A stretch of DNA of 10,135 nt from Pseudomonadota bacterium (lineage in GTDB: Bacteria; Pseudomonadota; Alphaproteobacteria; Rhizobiales; Tepidamorphaceae). A program made the position numbers and the translations under genes. Below the pieces are notes generated by a model. It was given only the letters and a program-made list of their open reading frames with translations, was not told the origin of the DNA and made no database searches. Positions 1 through 7,724 of this stretch are shown piece after piece; the stretch's first letter is position 1, and each line of letters starts with the position of its first letter. The stretch is from assembly GCA_023435545.1 (NCBI GenBank), contig JAEYRQ010000551.1, positions 1 to 10,135 on the forward strand. The letters run 5' to 3'.

Positions 1-1806
1 CCGTACTACTTCGCGCTGGCCCCCGACTACGACTTGACCGTGGCGGTGACGCCCTACACCAAGCAGGGCCCGCTGGGCACGTTCCACTGGCGTCAGCGGT
101 TCGAGAAGGGCGGCTACGAGGTCGTCGGCGCCGGAATACACCAGCTCGATCCGAACGCCTTCCTGCTCTACAATCAGGGCGTTCTCAATCCGTTCCAGCC
201 GGTCGACGCCGAGGTCGAGAACCGCGGCGCGCTGCAGACATCGGGCATGTTCGAGATCAACAGCTTCTGGAAATGGGGCTGGCAAGGCACGCTGATGTCC
301 GACGAGACATTCATGCGCACCTACAATCTGACCAACGACCTGGAGGTTCGCGACCAGCTCTACCTGACGGGCCAGAGCGCGCGGAACTGGTTCGACGCGC
401 GCATCCTGCACTATCAGATCTTCTCCAACCAGTGGCAGTTCAACGATCACGCGCAGCCATTCGTCCATCCGGTGGTCGATTACAACTACCTCTACGGTGA
501 GCCGGTCCTTGGCGGAGAGCTGTCGTTCGACACCAGTTTCTACAGCCTCAATCGGTCAGATGCCGAGTTTGCGACATATGACCCGCGGGGGCGGATCGTT
601 GACCCGAACGATCCGACCAAACGGATCCCGAATCCGGACTACTGCCCCTTCGGCACTGCAAACAACCTGAACCGCTTCGTTGGAATGAACGTAAATCAGG
701 TCAACAGAGACATTGCCCGGATCAATCCCCAGAACTGCGAACTCATCGGTGCGCCGGGGACGAGTACCCGCCTTGTCCTCGAGACGAACTGGGATCGGGC
801 GCTCATCCACGATTCAGGGCAGATCTTCAGGCCGTTCGCTTCGGTCCGGGGCGATGTCTATGCGGTAGACGTGGACGACCCCTTCCTCGAGGCCGGGCTC
901 GCGACCTCGCCGGTTCTCGGGCAGTTCCTGCCGGAAGGAGAGAACAACTACCTGCGCGGCATGGCGGCGATTGGTCTGGAATATCGTTACCCGATCCTGG
1001 TAACCGGCGACTGGGGCTACCAGGTCTTCGAACCGATCGGGCAGATCTACGCGCGCCCCGACGCCCAGCACAATGACGACATCCCGAACAACGACGCGCT
1101 GAGCTTCGTGTTCGACGACACCAACCTCTTCGAGATCGACAAGTTCTCCGGCTACGACCGCATGGATGGCGGCACACGGGCCAATGTCGGCATCAAGTAC
1201 ACCGCCCATACCAACGCGGGAATGCAGGTGGGTGCCGTTTTCGGACAATCCTACCAACTCGCCGGTGACAATCCATATCCCATCGGCTCGGGCCTGGAGA
1301 CGGACGCCTCGGATTTCGTCACGGCCGTGTACTTCTCGCCGATCTCGTCGCTGCAGATCGTCAACCGCCTGCGGCTGGACGAAGAAGACCTTTCCACCCG
1401 GCGTTACGACCTCGAGGTGGCAGGCAGCGTCGGAATGCTCCAGTCGAGCGTCATCTACTCCAACATCGCGGCCGATCCCCAGCAGGGCATCCTCGACGAC
1501 CGCGAGGAAATCCAGGGCCTCGGGACATTGCGGCTGAACTCCAACTGGAAGATCTGGGCGGGTGGCCGGTATGAGATTTCGGGCTCTCAGTCTTCAGGCA
1601 GCGATCGGACCTCGCCGCAGTGGATCTCAACGAGCTTCGGCTTTGGCTACGAGGACGAGTGCGTGACCCTGGCGATTGGATACGAGCGCCAGTATGTCCG
1701 AGACCAGGAACTGCTGCCGGATGAGCGGATCATGTTCCAGTTCGCGCTGCGCACGCTGACCGAGGGCAGGTTCCGTCACACGGTGGCATCGGACCCCAGC
1801 CGATAG
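1..1806 (+). CDS. lptD: LPS-assembly protein LptD, C-terminal ~600 residues (5' end outside window)
   Basis: LptD is the outer-membrane beta-barrel that, with its lipoprotein plug LptE, receives lipopolysaccharide from the periplasmic Lpt bridge and inserts it into the outer leaflet. The frame is open from base 1, so the gene begins upstream; 601 residues lie in the window. It opens with PYYFALAPDYDLTVAVTPY, the signature at the start of the LptD barrel domain, followed by alternating amphipathic strands rich in aromatic residues. The periplasmic N-terminal OstA-like domain is missing because of the window edge. A segment around bases 541-780 forms a polar insertion with two cysteines (643-645, 736-738). 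The C-terminal region carries a single cysteine (1660-1662, in DECVTL), where E. coli LptD has an adjacent Cys pair. The barrel closes with strand-like sequence ending near FQFALRTLTEG. It lies 96 bp upstream of surA, which helps fold such barrels. The identification is firm from motifs and context. Confidence 0.95.
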   Translation, partial: PYYFALAPDYDLTVAVTPYTKQGPLGTFHWRQRFEKGGYEVVGAGIHQLDPNAFLLYNQGVLNPFQPVDAEVENRGALQTSGMFEINSFWKWGWQGTLMSDETFMRTYNLTNDLEVRDQLYLTGQSARNWFDARILHYQIFSNQWQFNDHAQPFVHPVVDYNYLYGEPVLGGELSFDTSFYSLNRSDAEFATYDPRGRIVDPNDPTKRIPNPDYCPFGTANNLNRFVGMNVNQVNRDIARINPQNCELIGAPGTSTRLVLETNWDRALIHDSGQIFRPFASVRGDVYAVDVDDPFLEAGLATSPVLGQFLPEGENNYLRGMAAIGLEYRYPILVTGDWGYQVFEPIGQIYARPDAQHNDDIPNNDALSFVFDDTNLFEIDKFSGYDRMDGGTRANVGIKYTAHTNAGMQVGAVFGQSYQLAGDNPYPIGSGLETDASDFVTAVYFSPISSLQIVNRLRLDEEDLSTRRYDLEVAGSVGMLQSSVIYSNIAADPQQGILDDREEIQGLGTLRLNSNWKIWAGGRYEISGSQSSGSDRTSPQWISTSFGFGYEDECVTLAIGYERQYVRDQELLPDERIMFQFALRTLTEGRFRHTVASDPSR

Positions 1807-1856
1807 CCGCATCCGGCGTCCGACGGCTGGCCCTATGGCGGAAAGGGACATATGGC

Positions 1857-1865
1857 TGCCATAAT
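1857..1865 (+). promoter_or_regulatory. Candidate extended -10 promoter upstream of surA
   Basis: In the 96-bp lptD-surA gap, TGCCATAAT fits an extended -10 element (TG, one base, then a hexamer matching TATAAT at five of six positions). The region 17 bp upstream shows no recognisable -35. If it is used, transcription would begin near 1872, leaving a short leader of about 30 bases before the surA ATG. AT-rich hexamers are uncommon in this GC-rich segment, which adds slight weight, but read-through from lptD may be the main source of surA transcript. Confidence 0.25.
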
Positions 1866-1902
1866 GCCCCGGCATGCGCGTAGGTGAATTCAGGATACCG
1901 CC

Positions 1903-2853
1903 ATGAAAAGCGCCAACACAGCAGTACGCGGGATGCGGCTTGGGTTGATGGTTGCCGCCTGCGCGGCCGGTCTGGCATGCCTCTCGGGCGCTGTTCAGCC
2001 GGCTGCGGCCAGCACAATCAAGATCCTCGTCAACGATTCCCCGATCACCGAGTACGACATCAGTCAGCGGGTAAAACTGCTCAACGCCACCGGCAACCGC
2101 AGCGGCAATGCGCAACAGGCCGCGATCGACGAACTGATCGAAGAAAAGCTCAAGATGCAGGAGGCCCGGCGCCTTGGCGTCACGGCCTCGGGCAGCGCGG
2201 TCGACAACGCCTTCAACACCATCGCGTCACGCGTCAACATGTCGCCTGCCCAGTTTTCTCAGGCTCTGGGCCAGATGGGGATCAATCCCGCCACGCTGAA
2301 GAAGCGTCTGGAGGCCGATATCGCATGGTCCGATGTGGTCCGCGCCAGATTCCAGCGGGAGGTCCGCATCCGCGACCGCGACATCGAGACGGCCCTGGCG
2401 AAGAAGGGCGAAGAGGCCACCACCGCCGCCCAGGACCTGGTGCTGCAGCAGGTACTCTTCATCATCCCCGCCGGCAGTTCGGATGATTTTATCCGTCAGC
2501 GGACTCGTGATGCGGAGGATTTCCGGGCCAAGTACAGCGGGTGTGACACCGCCAGGGAGCTTGCGCGCAACTATCGCGATATCGTCGTCAAGGAGAATGT
2601 CCGCCGCTCCTCCACCGAGCTTCCACCGGCCGTTTCCCAGATTCTCACCCAGGTTCCGGTGGGGAAGGCATCGGCACCGAACAAGACCAACAACGCAGTG
2701 GAAATGATCGGCATCTGCGATCGCAAGGAAACCCAGAGCGACGCCGTCGCGCGCCAGCAGATTGAGTCGCAGATGATGAACGAGCAGGGTGAGCGCCTTG
2801 CGCGCCGGTTGCTCATCGACCTGAGGCAGACCGCCGTCATCGAACGCCGCTGA
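1903..2853 (+). CDS. surA: SurA-like periplasmic chaperone (SurA N-terminal domain, degenerate parvulin region)
   Basis: SurA escorts unfolded outer-membrane proteins across the periplasm to the BAM complex. The ATG at 1903 has an AGGA Shine-Dalgarno seven bases upstream and opens a Sec signal peptide: basic start, hydrophobic core around residues 12-30, and AAA/S cleavage near residues 36-37. The mature chain starts with TIKILVNDSPITEYDISQRV, the classic opening of the SurA N-terminal domain, and continues as helical chaperone sequence to about residue 165. Residues about 178-275 resemble one parvulin domain in outline (QQVLFIIP, then PVGKASAPNKTNNAVEMIGIC), but the histidines usual at the start and end of active parvulins are absent. 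At 316 residues it is much shorter than E. coli SurA (about 430, two parvulin domains). Cys214 and Cys272 could pair in the periplasm. Chaperone function is inferred from domain and neighbour lptD; isomerase activity is doubtful. Confidence 0.85.
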   Translation: MKSANTAVRGMRLGLMVAACAAGLACLSGAVQPAAASTIKILVNDSPITEYDISQRVKLLNATGNRSGNAQQAAIDELIEEKLKMQEARRLGVTASGSAVDNAFNTIASRVNMSPAQFSQALGQMGINPATLKKRLEADIAWSDVVRARFQREVRIRDRDIETALAKKGEEATTAAQDLVLQQVLFIIPAGSSDDFIRQRTRDAEDFRAKYSGCDTARELARNYRDIVVKENVRRSSTELPPAVSQILTQVPVGKASAPNKTNNAVEMIGICDRKETQSDAVARQQIESQMMNEQGERLARRLLIDLRQTAVIERR

Positions 2854-2869
2854 CCGGCTGACACGCGAG

Positions 2870-3883
2870 ATGGAGGGGCCTCGGCCGCTGGCCGTGACGA
2901 TGGGCGAGCCAGCGGGCATCGGGCCCGAGCTCGTCGGCATGGCGTGGCGCGCGCTGCGCGGCGAGCCGAATCTGGACTTCCTCTGCCTTGCCGATCCAGA
3001 TTTCCTGGAAGATCGAATTCGCGCCGCGGGGATCGACGCTCCAATCGCCAAGATCGCCAGGGCCAGCGACTGCGCCGGTCTGTTCCGGAATGCGCTGCCT
3101 GTCCTGCCGCTGAACACGCGCGTTGTCCAGGGAAGGCCGGCCCGGCCGGACGTCGCGGATTGCCCGGCGGTGCTGGAGGCCATCCACACCGCCGTCGCGC
3201 TGGTGCAGGACGGCGCCTGCCGGGCGCTGGTCACCGCGCCGGTGCAGAAGGAGACGCTCTACCTCTCCGGTTTCAGCTTTCCCGGCCATACCGAGCTGCT
3301 CGGCGAACTTGCCGCACAACGAGGCGGTCCGGCCATGGCCGTGATGATGCTGGCAAGTCCACAGCTTCGTGTGGTGCCGGTCACCGTCCACGTGCCGCTC
3401 GCCGACGTGCCGCGGCTTCTGACGACGGATCTAATCGTCTCGACCGGCCGCATCGTCGCTGCCGATCTGGCCCGGCGATTCGGCATCACCCGACCCCGGC
3501 TGGCGGTCTGCGGCCTGAATCCTCACGCCGGCGAGGGCGGGCAGATCGGAACGGAGGACCGTGACGTGATCGCGCCGTCCGTCGCCGCATTGAAGGAGGC
3601 CGGTGTATCGGCGAGCGGTCCGCACTCGGCCGACACGCTGTTCCATCCCGCCGCCCGCGCCGGCTACGATGCCGTTCTGGCGATGTACCACGATCAGGCG
3701 CTGATCCCGATCAAGACCATCGCCTTCGATACCGCCGTGAACGTCACCCTCGGACTGCCATTCGTGCGCACTTCGCCCGACCACGGGACGGCGCTGGAGC
3801 TGGCCGGGACGGGCAAGGCGGATCCGACCAGCCTGATTTGTGCGATCCGCATGGCGGGTGACATGTCGGATCGCGAAGGATGA
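2870..3883 (+). CDS. pdxA: 4-hydroxythreonine-4-phosphate dehydrogenase
   Basis: PdxA oxidises 4-phosphohydroxy-L-threonine with NAD(P); the product decarboxylates and feeds pyridoxine 5'-phosphate synthesis with PdxJ in the DXP-dependent vitamin B6 pathway in the cytoplasm. The 337-residue protein is close to the E. coli length (329). Near the start [10 protein letters not shown] (residues 11-20) is the family signature. Substrate-binding FPGHTE has His140-Thr141. The three metal-ligand histidines are all present: His174 (VTVHVPL), His219 (LNPHAGEGG) and His274 ([10 protein letters not shown]). The end carries [11 protein letters not shown] and GTGKADPTS. The ATG at 2870 lies 16 bp after the surA stop and has no clear Shine-Dalgarno, so translation may be coupled to surA. 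No better in-frame start exists before the conserved N-terminal strand. Its stop overlaps the rsmA start by ATGA. The surA-pdxA-rsmA order is common in proteobacteria; the B6 role is unrelated to its neighbours' roles. Confidence 0.96.
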   Translation: MEGPRPLAVTMGEPAGIGPELVGMAWRALRGEPNLDFLCLADPDFLEDRIRAAGIDAPIAKIARASDCAGLFRNALPVLPLNTRVVQGRPARPDVADCPAVLEAIHTAVALVQDGACRALVTAPVQKETLYLSGFSFPGHTELLGELAAQRGGPAMAVMMLASPQLRVVPVTVHVPLADVPRLLTTDLIVSTGRIVAADLARRFGITRPRLAVCGLNPHAGEGGQIGTEDRDVIAPSVAALKEAGVSASGPHSADTLFHPAARAGYDAVLAMYHDQALIPIKTIAFDTAVNVTLGLPFVRTSPDHGTALELAGTGKADPTSLICAIRMAGDMSDREG

Positions 3884-4749
3884 GCGAGGCGCCGGATCTG
3901 CCGCCGCTCCGCGACGTCATCGCCAGCCACGGGCTCGCCGCCCGCAAGTCGCTGGGACAGAACTTCCTTCTCGACATCAACCTCACCCGGCGCATCGCCC
4001 GCGCCTCGGGCGCGCTGGACGGCGTCACGGTTGTGGAGATCGGACCGGGTCCCGGCGGGCTGACGCGCGCGCTGCTGCTGGAGGGGGCGGCGAAAGTGGT
4101 CGCGATCGAGAAGGATCGCCGCTGTGTGGCTGCGCTCGCGGAACTTTCGGCGGCATTCCCCGGCAGGCTCCAGATCGTCGAGGCGGATGCCACGTCCCTC
4201 GATGCCGAAGCGCTGGTCGGCGGCCCCGCCCGCATCGTCGCCAACCTTCCCTACAACGTCGCAACCGTGCTGCTCGCCGGCTGGCTCGGCACCGAGGCCT
4301 GGCCGCCCTGGTGGGATTCGCTGACGCTGATGTTCCAGCGCGAGGTCGCCGAGCGGATTGTCGCCCCGCACGGCTCGAAGACTTACGGGCGGCTGTCGGT
4401 GCTGTCGCAGTGGCGCTCGCGCGCCCGCATCCTCTTCGACGTCGACCGCCGCGCCTTCACGCCCGCGCCGAAGGTGACGTCATCGATCGTGCGTATCGAG
4501 CCCCTGCCCGCGCCTCCGGGCGTCGTCCCCCGTGTACTCGAACAGGTGACGGCTGCCGCGTTCGGCCAGCGTCGCAAGATGCTGCGTTCCAGCCTACGCC
4601 AGTTGCTGGGCGATCCGGAGCAGGTGCTGGCAGGGCTCGGCATCGATCCGGCACAGCGCGCGGAGGATGTGCCGGTGGAGGGCTACGTGGCGCTGGCGCG
4701 CACCCTCAGTCGAGCTGAGCGGCCAGTTCCGAGTCAAGCGCCGCGATGA
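3880..4749 (+). CDS. rsmA: 16S rRNA (adenine1518-N6/adenine1519-N6) dimethyltransferase
   Basis: RsmA (KsgA) uses four S-adenosylmethionine molecules to dimethylate two adjacent adenines in the 3' terminal helix of 16S rRNA, a late checkpoint of 30S assembly. The 289-residue chain shows the expected order: [10 protein letters not shown] at 23-32, SAM motif [11 protein letters not shown] at 51-60, acidic IEKD at 76-79, EADA at 101-104, catalytic motif IV NLPYN at 122-126, then [14 protein letters not shown] at 193-206 and [12 protein letters not shown] at 228-239 in the C-terminal RNA-binding part. The start ATG overlaps the pdxA stop (ATGA, 3880-3883), so translation is probably coupled. Conserved sequence ends near GYVALARTL; the last dozen or so residues are a non-conserved tail encoded in the 44 bp that overlap the end of gmk on the other strand. 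Loss of this enzyme gives kasugamycin resistance in other bacteria. Confidence 0.97.
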   Translation: MSEAPDLPPLRDVIASHGLAARKSLGQNFLLDINLTRRIARASGALDGVTVVEIGPGPGGLTRALLLEGAAKVVAIEKDRRCVAALAELSAAFPGRLQIVEADATSLDAEALVGGPARIVANLPYNVATVLLAGWLGTEAWPPWWDSLTLMFQREVAERIVAPHGSKTYGRLSVLSQWRSRARILFDVDRRAFTPAPKVTSSIVRIEPLPAPPGVVPRVLEQVTAAAFGQRRKMLRSSLRQLLGDPEQVLAGLGIDPAQRAEDVPVEGYVALARTLSRAERPVPSQAPR

Positions 4750-5389
4750 AGTCCGTCAGTCCGGTCAGCCGCCGGCACCGGGCGCGCTCGGCCCGCAGGA
4801 TCGCCCGCACCTGATCGACGCTCTCGTTGAGGTCGCGGTTGACGATCACGTAGTCGTAGTCCGGCCAGTGGGTGATCTCGGTTCGGGCGTTTGCGAGCCT
4901 GCGCCGGATCACCTCGGCGCTGTCCTCGGCGCGGCGTTCCAGGCGCGAACGCTGCTCGGCAGCCGAGGGCGGCAGGATGAACACCGCGACGACGTCATCG
5001 CGCATCTTATCGATGACCTGCAGCGTCCCCTGCCAGTCGATGTCGAACAGCACGTCCCGCCCCGCAGCCAGCGCCGCCTCGACCGGCTCGCGCGGGGTGC
5101 CGTAGAAATTGCCATGCACCTCGGCCCATTCGAGCAGTTCACCCTGGTCGCGCAGGGTCTCGAACTGGCGCACGTTGAGGAACCGGTAGTGCACGCCGTC
5201 GACCTCGCTCGGCCGGCGGGCACGGGTGGTCACCGAGATCGACAGGTGGATCGAGCGTGGCCGCGCATCATTCTCCTCCTGGAGGACCGCGCGCGAGATC
5301 GAGGTCTTGCCTGCCCCGGAGGGCGAGGACAGGATCAGGATCAATCCGCGCCGGCCGATCCCGCCGGCTCCCGCGGCGTCATTCGACAT
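4706..5389 (-). CDS. gmk: Guanylate kinase
   Basis: Gmk phosphorylates GMP to GDP with ATP, an essential cytoplasmic step in guanine nucleotide supply. The 227-residue protein has a short polar leader, then the Walker A loop [10 protein letters not shown] (21-30), the GMP-binding stretch [19 protein letters not shown] (52-70), EVHGNFYGT (90-98), the DIDWQG motif (116-121), and the lid/adenine region with [11 protein letters not shown] and RRRLANA. The ATG at 5389 lies inside the end of yicC, with 11 bp shared, so translational coupling is likely. The C-terminal 14 residues are encoded opposite the end of rsmA. A five-base inverted repeat (4705-4709 with 4715-4719) includes the stop codon, but no T-tract follows on either strand. 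Placement next to yicC is widespread in proteobacteria. Confidence 0.97.
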   Translation of the reverse strand: MSNDAAGAGGIGRRGLILILSSPSGAGKTSISRAVLQEENDARPRSIHLSISVTTRARRPSEVDGVHYRFLNVRQFETLRDQGELLEWAEVHGNFYGTPREPVEAALAAGRDVLFDIDWQGTLQVIDKMRDDVVAVFILPPSAAEQRSRLERRAEDSAEVIRRRLANARTEITHWPDYDYVIVNRDLNESVDQVRAILRAERARCRRLTGLTDFIAALDSELAAQLD

Positions 5390-6266
5390 TCTGGACCTGC
5401 TCCCGAAGCTGGTCGACCACCGACTTCAGCTCCAGCCCGACCCGGGTCAGCGACACGTCGTTCGACTTGGAGCAGAGCGTGTTGGCCTCGCGGTTGAACT
5501 CCTGGGTCAGGAACTCGAGCTTGCGGCCGACCGGCCCTCCCGCCTTGATCAGGTCGCGGGCGGCGGCGATGTGAGCGACCAGACGGTCGAGCTCCTCCCG
5601 GATGTCGTTCTTGGTCGCCAGCAATACCGCCTCCTGATGCAGGCGGTCGGAGTCCATTGTCGGCGCGGCTTCCACGATCTGGGCGATCTGCTGGGCAAGC
5701 CGGGCGGCGATCGTCTCGGGCTGGCGCGAGGGGGTTGCCTCGGCCTCGGCGACCAGCTCGGCAATTCGCGCCAGCCGCGATTCCAGGATCGATGCGAGAT
5801 GCGCGCCTTCCGCACGCCGCATACGGACAAGTTCGCCGAGCGCCTCATCAAGGCCGGCCAGCAGGCGCGAATCGAGCGCGAGGCGCGCCTCCTCGTCGGC
5901 GAGATCGTCGTCGGATTCCAATACGCCCCTGAGCGAGAGCAGCCCGTCCGCCCGCGGCGGCGCCACGTTGGAGGAGGCCGTCATGGTCTCGCAGGCCGCC
6001 AGCAGCGTCTTCAGGACGGCCTCGTTGACCCTGATGCCGCCACCCGAGGCAAGCCGCTGAACGGAAAGCGTGATCGACAGCGAGCCGCGATCGAGCCGCG
6101 CCTTCGCCTTCTCGCGCACGACCGGCTCGAGCCGTTCGAACCCCGCGGGAAGTCGCATCCGCAGATCCAGCCCGCGACCGTTGACGGAACGGATCTCCCA
6201 GTGCCACCTCTCGGCCTCGCCCGCGCCGTCGACGCGCGCGAATCCGGTCATGCTCGATACCGTCAT
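5379..6266 (-). CDS. yicC: YicC-family endoribonuclease
   Basis: YicC/YloC proteins are conserved stress-related proteins; E. coli YicC has endoribonuclease activity and has been linked to turnover of the small RNA RyhB. The 295-residue chain has the full pattern: SSMTGFAR at 4-11, EIRSVNGRGLDLRMRLP at 24-40 (YicC-like N-terminal domain), and the C-terminal DUF1732 region with LLATKNDIREELDRLVAH (215-232), GRKLEFLTQEFNREANTLCSKS (247-268) and [17 protein letters not shown] at the end. The ATG at 6266 has GGAAG six bases upstream, and the family's SMTGF motif falls at the expected distance. The gap to mltG is 119 bp; it has a GC-rich self-complementary stretch but no T-tract, and only a weak promoter-like pair. 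The gene overlaps gmk by 11 bp. The RNA target in this organism cannot be told from sequence. Confidence 0.95.
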   Translation of the reverse strand: MTVSSMTGFARVDGAGEAERWHWEIRSVNGRGLDLRMRLPAGFERLEPVVREKAKARLDRGSLSITLSVQRLASGGGIRVNEAVLKTLLAACETMTASSNVAPPRADGLLSLRGVLESDDDLADEEARLALDSRLLAGLDEALGELVRMRRAEGAHLASILESRLARIAELVAEAEATPSRQPETIAARLAQQIAQIVEAAPTMDSDRLHQEAVLLATKNDIREELDRLVAHIAAARDLIKAGGPVGRKLEFLTQEFNREANTLCSKSNDVSLTRVGLELKSVVDQLREQVQNVE

Positions 6267-6385
6267 TCAGGACTTCCGTTCAGGATTGCGCCGGCGCCAC
6301 CGGCTCGCGCGAATGCGCGAAGCGACCGGACCTTAGCCCGCAGACCGGAGCCTCACAAGGTGCGCGCCGGCAGCGATTCCAGCGG

Positions 6386-7627
6386 CTATTGGGTTACCTT
6401 GAGGTTGAGGCCGCGCAGGTTGCCGGTGGAGGAACCGCCAGTCTCGCCCTCCGCGGCTTCCGCCGCCTCGGCTTCGGCGGCCTCGGCTTCCGCCGCCGCC
6501 CGCGCACGGGTTGCTTCCCGTTCTCGCCGCTGCTTCTCGACCTCGCGCCACTTGGCGACGTTGCGGTTGTGGTCGTCGAGGGTCGCGGCGAAGATGTGGC
6601 CGCCGGTTCCGTCCGCGACGAAGAACAGTTCATCGGTGCGGGAGGGATTGGCGACAGCCTCCATCGCCGCCCGGCCGGGATTGCCGATCGGCGTCGGCGG
6701 CAAGCCGTTGATCTGGTAGGTGTTGTACTTGTTGGGGGCGTCGAGTTCGCTGCGCGTGATCGTCCGGTACTCGAAGAAGGCGCGGCCGCCGTACAGGCCA
6801 TACAGGATGGTCGGGTCGGACTGCAGCCGCATGCCCTTCTTCAGGCGGTTGATGAACACGCCGGCGACGCGCGGCCGTTCGTCGGCCCTGCCTGTCTCCT
6901 TCTCGACGATGGAGGCGAGGATCACCAGTTCCTCCGGCGTCTGGACCGGGAGATCGGGCAGCCGCCGCTTCCAGACCTCTTCGAGAGCGGCCATCTGCGC
7001 GCGCTGCATGCGCTGGATGAGCTGCATGCGCGTGGTGCCGCGATCGAACTTGTAGGTCTCCGGCAGCAGCGTGCCCTCGGCCGGGATTTCGTCGATCTCC
7101 CCAGTCAGAATCGGATCCTCGCGCAGGCGCGCGACGATCTGCTCGCTGGTGTGGCCCTCCGGAATGGTCACCTGATGCAGGATCGCCTTGCCCTCGACCA
7201 GGATGTTCATGATATCGCCCATGCTGGCGTGCTCGGGTATCACGTACTCGCCGGCCTTGAGCTGGTTCTGCTGCTTGTGCAGCGCGACACCACCGACAAA
7301 CACCCAGTACTGCTCGATCACACCCTCGCGTTCGAGCTGGCGCGCGATGTCACGCAGTCCCTGCCCCTTGGGAACGGTTATCGTTCGGGCGGTCTGGAGC
7401 GGACCCTCGCTCTCGAACTGCATCTTGCCGATGAAAAGCGCCGCCCCGGCCGCAATCACCACCAGCATCAGGAAGGTGAAGATGCCGCTGAGAGCCACCA
7501 CGAGGGAACTCCTGGCCCGCCGCGAGGGCGGCGGCGGAGGAGCCGGCTCCGGCTGCAGGGCCTCCCTGGCGCTGCGGGGAGCGAACCGCCGGCCTTCGGC
7601 GTGATCCTCGGGATAGTCCTCGCTCAC
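6386..7627 (-). CDS. mltG: Endolytic murein transglycosylase MltG
   Basis: MltG is an inner-membrane lytic transglycosylase (YceG-like) that cleaves nascent glycan strands and is thought to terminate their elongation. I start it at GTG 7627 (413 residues): the frame runs on to a TTG at 7681, but the GTG has purine-rich GGAGAGG/AGGGAGA just upstream and begins MSEDYPED, like related alphaproteobacterial proteins. Residues 1-40 are cytoplasmic with a run of prolines (28-34); a single membrane helix spans about 41-66; a LysM-like region about 80-150 follows. The catalytic signature VILASIVEKETG puts the catalytic Glu at 242, followed by RVAGVFINRLKKGMRLQSDPT and NTYQINGLPPTPIGNPG. After the domain ends near residue 365, a low-complexity Glu/Ala/Arg tail (about 366-395) is followed by RGLNLKVTQ. 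It lies between fatty-acid genes and yicC-gmk, a typical alphaproteobacterial position. Confidence 0.95.
   Translation of the reverse strand: MSEDYPEDHAEGRRFAPRSAREALQPEPAPPPPPSRRARSSLVVALSGIFTFLMLVVIAAGAALFIGKMQFESEGPLQTARTITVPKGQGLRDIARQLEREGVIEQYWVFVGGVALHKQQNQLKAGEYVIPEHASMGDIMNILVEGKAILHQVTIPEGHTSEQIVARLREDPILTGEIDEIPAEGTLLPETYKFDRGTTRMQLIQRMQRAQMAALEEVWKRRLPDLPVQTPEELVILASIVEKETGRADERPRVAGVFINRLKKGMRLQSDPTILYGLYGGRAFFEYRTITRSELDAPNKYNTYQINGLPPTPIGNPGRAAMEAVANPSRTDELFFVADGTGGHIFAATLDDHNRNVAKWREVEKQRREREATRARAAAEAEAAEAEAAEAAEGETGGSSTGNLRGLNLKVTQ
6454..6498 (-). repeat. Three tandem copies of a 15-bp unit inside mltG
   Basis: Units at 6454-6468, 6469-6483 and 6484-6498 share the pattern CGGCTTCSGCSGCCK; the first and third copies are identical over their first 14 bases. 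The unit is five codons long, so gain or loss of a copy by slippage would keep the mltG frame. On the minus strand it encodes the alternating Ala/Glu run in the C-terminal tail. Confidence 0.8.
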
Positions 7628-7669
7628 CCTCTCCAATCTCCCTGCGGCGCGCCCATTTCGAGGCGCCAG

Positions 7670-7698
7670 AGTATTGCGCAATTAGGCGAAAACGTGAA
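7670..7698 (-). promoter_or_regulatory. Candidate sigma-70-type promoter for mltG-yicC-gmk
   Basis: Read on the minus strand, TTCACG (7698-7693) and AATACT (7675-7670) each match the -35 and -10 consensus at four of six positions, separated by exactly 17 bases. Transcription would start near 7663 and give a leader of about 35 bases to the GTG start at 7627. The upstream TTG at 7681 would lie outside this transcript, which agrees with the start chosen for mltG. The call rests on pattern only. Confidence 0.35.
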
Positions 7699-7718
7699 CC
7701 GGCGGACATCCGCCGATC
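7689..7718 (-). terminator. Hairpin after fabF, possible weak terminator or attenuator
   Basis: On the minus strand a hairpin begins a few bases after the fabF stop: stem GATCGGCGG / CCGCCGGTT (7718-7697) with loop ATGT, giving seven Watson-Crick and two G-U pairs. A run of four T (7692-7689) follows, but four bases (CACG) separate it from the stem, so this is not a classical strong intrinsic terminator. It may trim fabF transcripts or only reduce read-through into mltG. Confidence 0.35.
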
Positions 7719-7724
7719 GGCAGC

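Noticed and set aside
1948..1962. Lipobox-like VAAC in the SurA signal peptide (Cys20)
   Set aside because: The hydrophobic stretch before it is too short and continues beyond the cysteine to a good signal peptidase I site near residue 36, so a lipoprotein is unlikely.
2227..3234. Minus-strand open frame of 335 codons opposite surA and pdxA
   Set aside because: It crosses two conserved plus-strand genes and shows no domain or ribosome site.
4705..4719. Small palindrome CTCAG-TCGAG-CTGAG at the gmk stop as a bidirectional terminator
   Set aside because: The stem is only five pairs, and neither strand has a T-run after it.
6267..6385. Promoter-like pair before yicC (TTGTGA, 17 bases, TAAGGT on the minus strand) and a GC-rich self-complementary stretch
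   Set aside because: The -10 matches at only three of six positions, and the hairpin has no T-tract; neither is beyond chance in this sequence.
5226..6719. Open frame of about 500 codons on the plus strand across gmk, yicC and the end of mltG
   Set aside because: It spans three well-identified minus-strand genes, and its product is Arg/Gly/Pro-rich with no motif, which marks it as a composition artefact.
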